From the NCBI GenBank assembly GCA_002633005.1, contig NMRA01000086.1:248001-312000 (forward strand): DNA of 64,000 bases, written 5' to 3'. The stretch comes from Phoronis australis (lineage: Eukaryota > Phoronida > Phoronidae). Each line of letters opens with the position of its first letter. The stretch's first letter is position 1. This document shows, in pieces, positions 60,501 to 64,000 of the stretch. Under the pieces are notes generated by a model, which did not search any database, was not told where the DNA came from, and was given only the letters and a program-made list of their open reading frames with translations. A program made the position numbers and the translations under genes.

Positions 60501-63500
60501 TTTCAATATTGTCATCAGGTGCAGTCGAAACACCTGATGCCCAAACAGAGCTATTACCTACTGGTGACAGTGACAATGAGCTAAAAATAGAATCAGCGAC
60601 GTCAGTACCAGGTATTGATGTAACACAGTCTGGTCTGCTGAGGGATGACGGTGTAATCAAACTGAGGCCTCAAGAAAAAAAGAAGGTATGGTGTTTCATT
60701 TTTCATCCAAATCTAACATAAGCAAATACTTATTGTCATGTATGCGTTCTATAATACTCAACTAATTTGTTGTTTGCTTGATCTTCATAACGTGTCACAC
60801 TTAAGCTTGATGTCTTCAATTCGTCTTAGCCTTAATGCATTATGCTGACTTGTGTTAAGATCATAAAACATTATTTGGCTGTGGTCCGAGGTTTCTGAAA
60901 ATGGAGTTCGTGGTGCGTTTTTAAAAAAAAAATCCATCTGAGATGGGTAAAAGTGATGTTTTTTTGCTCATCGTATGTCAAGTCATGTTGCTTTAAGCTT
61001 GAGTCACCCTTGTTTATGTGCTTTTGTTTATCTTTTCAAAGAAAAACACACACTAGACCAGGGTTCAAATTGATGCAGGTGGTGATTTTTAGTCTGGATA
61101 GAGACCAGAAGCTGAATGACTTCAATTCATTTACTCAACATTTGCCAACCAGCAGGCTCATATGCTAGCTCTGTGAGTCTTTAAATGCCTGTTGTTTCCC
61201 AGCCCTGTGGTGCTGTGTTGACTGGAACAATGCTGAGCTGTATGTTGTATATTTTAAGTCCTTCACTTGACATTTGTGGTATGAAGTCCTCGCTAATGGC
61301 ATGAAAACTGTTAATTTTCTTTAGTAAGTGAAAATGACAGCTTTGACATACCGATCTCTTTAGTGGTGGCCATTTTGGTAGTCTGTGCTAGTGAGGGCTT
61401 GATATTACTCACAAAAGCATTTGGCTTTCACTGGCGTGGTCTTGTGTGATGTCGTTCTTCTTTCAAGAAACATCTCTTCAGAAGAAACCATGTGCAAAGA
61501 CCTTGGTGAAAGAGACAGCAACTATCACTGCAACAGCCAAGGTTGAATTAGCATTCCTTCATTTGAGTGCCCACCACAGTCACCACTGAGCCACAAGGAC
61601 AATGCTATTGATTTATTTGGTATCAACTAAATGTTTACAGTGAATACGTATCTTTCAGATTGACTTCTCTGACAAGTTGTACTTGGCTCCTCTCACGACT
61701 GTAAGTAACTTGTATTGACTTGCTCTCTGTCTAAAAATAAATTTCGATTTACTGCACTAACCATTATAAAATCGATCTTGATATGTTGGCAATTCCTGAG
61801 TTTGAGATGAAGTGAGGAGCCGTTATTGCTTGAGATCAGGGTCACTTGGTTCTATTGTCACGGCGGGTCATTATATGCACCATGCATGATTTCAAGCACA
61901 ACCCAACTGTCAGTTTTCTTATCCCAGGAACAATTAAACAAAGTTAAACAAAGTCCACTAAGCTACAGAAAGAACAAAACTTTGAGTGATTGCAAGGTAC
62001 AGTAATACTTTCACAGCTGTCACTGTGGCATCAAAAATCTCAGTATTCGGTTTCAAGTGGGATTATGTGTCATGAAAACACCTCAGTTTCACATGGGATC
62101 ATGTTTCATGAAAACATACCTAGTTTCATGTGGGTCCATGTGTCATGAAAACACGCCTAGTTTCACATAGAATCAGGGCAATTCCAACTTGCGAATACAC
62201 AATGTTTTTTTGACCTGTCTTCCTGGATGTGATGTTTGTGATCCATATACCAGTTTGTGACCTGTGTGCCCTGCTGTATTGAGGCCTTAGTTGTTAGTTA
62301 AAAAATTACGCTTAGGGTATTATATGTAGATACAATAGTAAGATAATGAAGTGTAAACTGTTACCAAACATTGTGATACAAATGAGATGTTCTGTACAAA
62401 CATAGACATCTCTCTGTGCTTTTTTAACTATGAAATTGTGAGAAACTGGCTACGCTGATAACCGTGGGCCTACACAGTCTTCTTGAAAGTATTTTTGTAC
62501 ATACGAAAAACCCTGTGATTGTCCTACGTAAATGAGTGGAGCTTATGTTAAACTTAAAACATAAGCACCTACAAACATGATGCAAAGCACATGTATATCT
62601 TGCTTCAGCTTGTCATCATCAGAGGAAACTGACTTATGACTTGTTTAGTACTTATTGCCTAAATGAGAATTTCATAACTGTTCATGTATTTTGCCACCTG
62701 TTGGTGACACTGATAGCCATTATTTATTCTGTCACCAGGTGGGCAATTTGCCGTTCCGCCGTGTTTGTAAACAGTTTGGTGCTGACATCACTTGCGGTGA
62801 GATGGCCATGTGTACTAACTTGCTGCAAGGACAGAGCTCAGAGTGGGCGCTGCTCAAAAGGCACGAAAGCGAGGACATATTTGGTGTTCAGGTGTGTAAA
62901 TTGCTACTTATCTAAAAAGATCCAGTGCATGAATGGGGGGGGGGGGTGGAGAATGATGTGCTTGTCCATGTATTGTCACATAGCCAAGCTAAGGTGGGTT
63001 GCTAACCTCCTAATCCCTTGTTCTGAGGTGTGCTGTAATCTTTTATACACGGTTTGTACTGAGACACAAATATCACAAAGATGTTATATCTGTAACACGT
63101 TGGAAAAAATCCAAGATGATCGTTTCTGAAACTTCTTTATCTATTATATGCACGATTAGATACCTGTTCAGAGTTGCAGATGGTCACACCACGTGACCTA
63201 ATAAGTAAAAGTGTCAACATTGTTGACCCTGATGAGGTATCTTGCTGTGCATATGGTAAAAAAATTCCATTTTGGGACTGAAAAGTTAACTATTTTCCCA
63301 AGGTGTTAGCTTGTACCAAATTTACCAAAAATTGGGCGAAAGACAGAAAAACTGCCCATTCCGAATTCTCTTGTGTCGGCAACTATTTTCATGATTGATC
63401 TCAGACTTAGTAGATACAAAACGCAGTTTCCGATGCTTTAAAAGTACAACGAACACCAAAATTGCCCATATTTCAATCTTCAGAATCTAGAAAATTCCAT

Positions 63501-63815
63501 TTCAGCTTGAATTACAGTATCCCAAATTTTAGAGACTGTGCCAAACTGGAGAATGTTTTACGTGGAATGAAGAATGAAGCTGTTCCTCTCTAATTATAAG
63601 ATTTTGTAGTGAGTGCCTCATGACCTATTGACACATTCTGATCTTTGAATGTCATCCTCAATATTGACTTTTAAATTAGTGTTTGTGTTTTTTACCAGCT
63701 GTGTGGTGCGTATCCAGACTCCATGACCAAGTGTGCGCAGCTGTTGACTGAAAAGACCAACATTGACTTCATCGACATCAATGTTGGATGTCCCATTGAC
63801 TTGATTTTTAAACGG
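57323..63815 (+). CDS. DUS3L: tRNA-dihydrouridine(47) synthase DUS3L (5' part; continues beyond window)
   Basis: Flavoenzyme that reduces uridine-47 in the variable loop of cytoplasmic tRNAs. Seven coding exons: 57323-57528, 58135-58268, 59907-60685, 61482-61541, 61659-61700, 62739-62891 and 63699-63815 (1,491 nt, 497 codons so far), all with matching phases. N-terminal acidic/Ser region, then a Lys-rich [10 protein letters not shown], two CCCH zinc fingers (C-x8-C-x5-C-x3-H in [21 protein letters not shown], and the second ending CRYAKSH, as in human DUS3L), a Ser-rich linker, then the TIM-barrel start: [54 protein letters not shown]. The last contains the catalytic-loop-proximal NVGCP motif. 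The FMN-binding and C-terminal helical parts lie off the window. Confidence 0.95.
58135..58268 (+). CDS. DUS3L: DUS3L coding exon 2
   Basis: Acceptor TTTTCACAAG|G, donor CTTACTG|GTCAGT. Encodes [20 protein letters not shown], ending [10 protein letters not shown], a basic nuclear-localisation-like patch. Confidence 0.88.
58269..59906. other. DUS3L intron 2 with diverged tandem-like repeats
   Basis: A block around GACTGATCT.A.TACTGCT...CCC.TTGTGGCAATTTTA recurs near 58640, 58945, 59090 and 59415. A 47-bp stretch at 59126-59172 is identical to 59364-59410. TTTCAACGCTCCGCGTTGCT-like sequence occurs at 59340 and 59710. The N at 59173 falls right at the end of the exact duplicate. Confidence 0.7.
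59907..60685 (+). CDS. DUS3L: DUS3L coding exon 3 (CCCH zinc fingers)
   Basis: Acceptor TTCTCAACAG|GT, donor AAGAAG|GTATGG, 779 nt. Contains both CCCH fingers and a ~110-residue Ser/Thr-rich linker, ending [14 protein letters not shown]. Confidence 0.93.
61482..61541 (+). CDS. DUS3L: DUS3L 60-nt exon (possible cassette)
   Basis: Acceptor ATCTCTTCAG|AAG, donor GCCAAG|GTTGAA; exactly 20 codons ([20 protein letters not shown]), phase 0 at both ends. Human DUS3L goes almost directly from EKK to the barrel start, so this looks like an added or skippable exon. Confidence 0.6.
61659..61700 (+). CDS. DUS3L: DUS3L 42-nt microexon
   Basis: Acceptor ATCTTTCAG|ATT, donor ACGACT|GTAAGT. Encodes [14 protein letters not shown], the first barrel strand of Dus enzymes. 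Confidence 0.92.
62048..62172 (+). repeat. ~37-bp tandem repeat, about 3 copies
   Basis: AGTTTCACATGGGATCATGT then TTCATGAAAACA... recurs at 62049, 62083, 62121 and partly 62159. In the DUS3L intron 61701-62738. Confidence 0.8.
62739..62891 (+). CDS. DUS3L: DUS3L coding exon 6
   Basis: Acceptor TGTCACCAG|GTG, donor GTTCAG|GTGTGT. Encodes [40 protein letters not shown] and [11 protein letters not shown]. Confidence 0.95.
62935..62946 (+). repeat. Poly-G run (12 G)
   Basis: Twelve consecutive G, 44 bp inside a DUS3L intron. Other C or G runs at 21861, 23667 and 28344. Confidence 0.9.
63330..63560. repeat. Dispersed repeat C, copy 2
   Basis: Matches 14240-14600 (see AATCTTCAGAATCTAGAAAA and the following TTGAATTACAGTATCCCAA). 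In DUS3L intron 6. Confidence 0.5.
63699..63815 (+). CDS. DUS3L: DUS3L coding exon 7
   Basis: Acceptor TTTTTACCAG|CTG, donor AAACGG|GTAAAC. Encodes [20 protein letters not shown] then [18 protein letters not shown]. Confidence 0.95.
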
Positions 63816-64000
63816 GTAAACTCAAGAGATTGTAGATAAAGCTGACTTGTATCTTCCTAGTCTCTTTTTGAAGCTAAGCACTATGAGTAAATCCTGTTCC
63901 TTTAAGGAAGCAAAATGTATTAGTAGGTTTTTTGTGTGACACGTTCCATCTCTTCAGCATCTGTGAGTTTATAAAGAACTGACAGTTCCTTATTCCGGTC

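Noticed and set aside
62641-63129. 162-codon plus-strand open frame
   Set aside because: It runs through a DUS3L exon in the wrong frame; the frame encoding [14 protein letters not shown] is the real one.

Overview
The window is nuclear DNA of an intron-rich animal, AT-rich, with dense and varied transposon-derived repeats. Four protein-coding genes can be assembled exon by exon from splice signals, matching reading-frame phases and recognisable protein families. The products (a DNAJB6/DNAJB2-type chaperone, the kinetochore protein Nuf2, an ELOVL fatty-acid elongase and the tRNA-dihydrouridine synthase DUS3L), the compact multi-exon genes with introns of about 0.2-6 kb, and the Kolobok/MULE/hAT/SINE-like repeats suggest a marine invertebrate. 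The species or phylum cannot be fixed from the sequence alone. Two single N characters (26802, 59173) show it is an assembled contig.

Layout. About 1-12.2 kb: DNAJB-like gene on the minus strand (exons 12142-12075, 10988-10879, 9776-9594, 3036-2961; the 3' end is not found). About 12.2-25.7 kb: no gene recognised; it holds a 938-bp MULE-like element with a 9-bp target duplication (18873-19810), GC-rich repeat debris (20.6-22.5 kb), a CA microsatellite and a 58-bp minisatellite (24744-25150). 25.8-35.6 kb: NUF2 on the minus strand, with at least 10 coding exons. 35.6-40.3 kb: repeats, including tRNA-derived SINE-like units. 40.3-49.2 kb: an ELOVL gene on the minus strand (269 aa; the six coding exons sum to exactly 270 codons). 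Its intron 45599-43082 hosts a 1.9-kb Kolobok-type DNA transposon (TTAA target duplications, ~155-bp TIRs, a THAP-domain ORF). 49.2-57.3 kb: intergenic, dominated by repeats, including a ~2.4-kb long-TIR element. 57.3 kb to the window end: the first seven coding exons of DUS3L, plus strand; the gene runs off the window.

The genes are separate housekeeping functions (protein folding, chromosome segregation, lipid elongation, tRNA modification) and nothing suggests a shared pathway. DNAJB, NUF2 and ELOVL are co-oriented on the minus strand; ELOVL and DUS3L are head-to-head about 8 kb apart.

The most unusual content is the Kolobok element. It joins the 5' part of a THAP/DDE-type transposase gene to the oppositely oriented start of a gene with a P2X7-receptor C-terminal ('ballast')-like Cys motif, apparently through an internal deletion. 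Also notable are tandem repeats placed exactly at splice sites: a 25-bp repeat that multiplies the branch point and polypyrimidine tract at the last NUF2 acceptor, and a 32-bp repeat abutting an ELOVL donor. Family assignments are from recognition of the translated sequence, without any database search.
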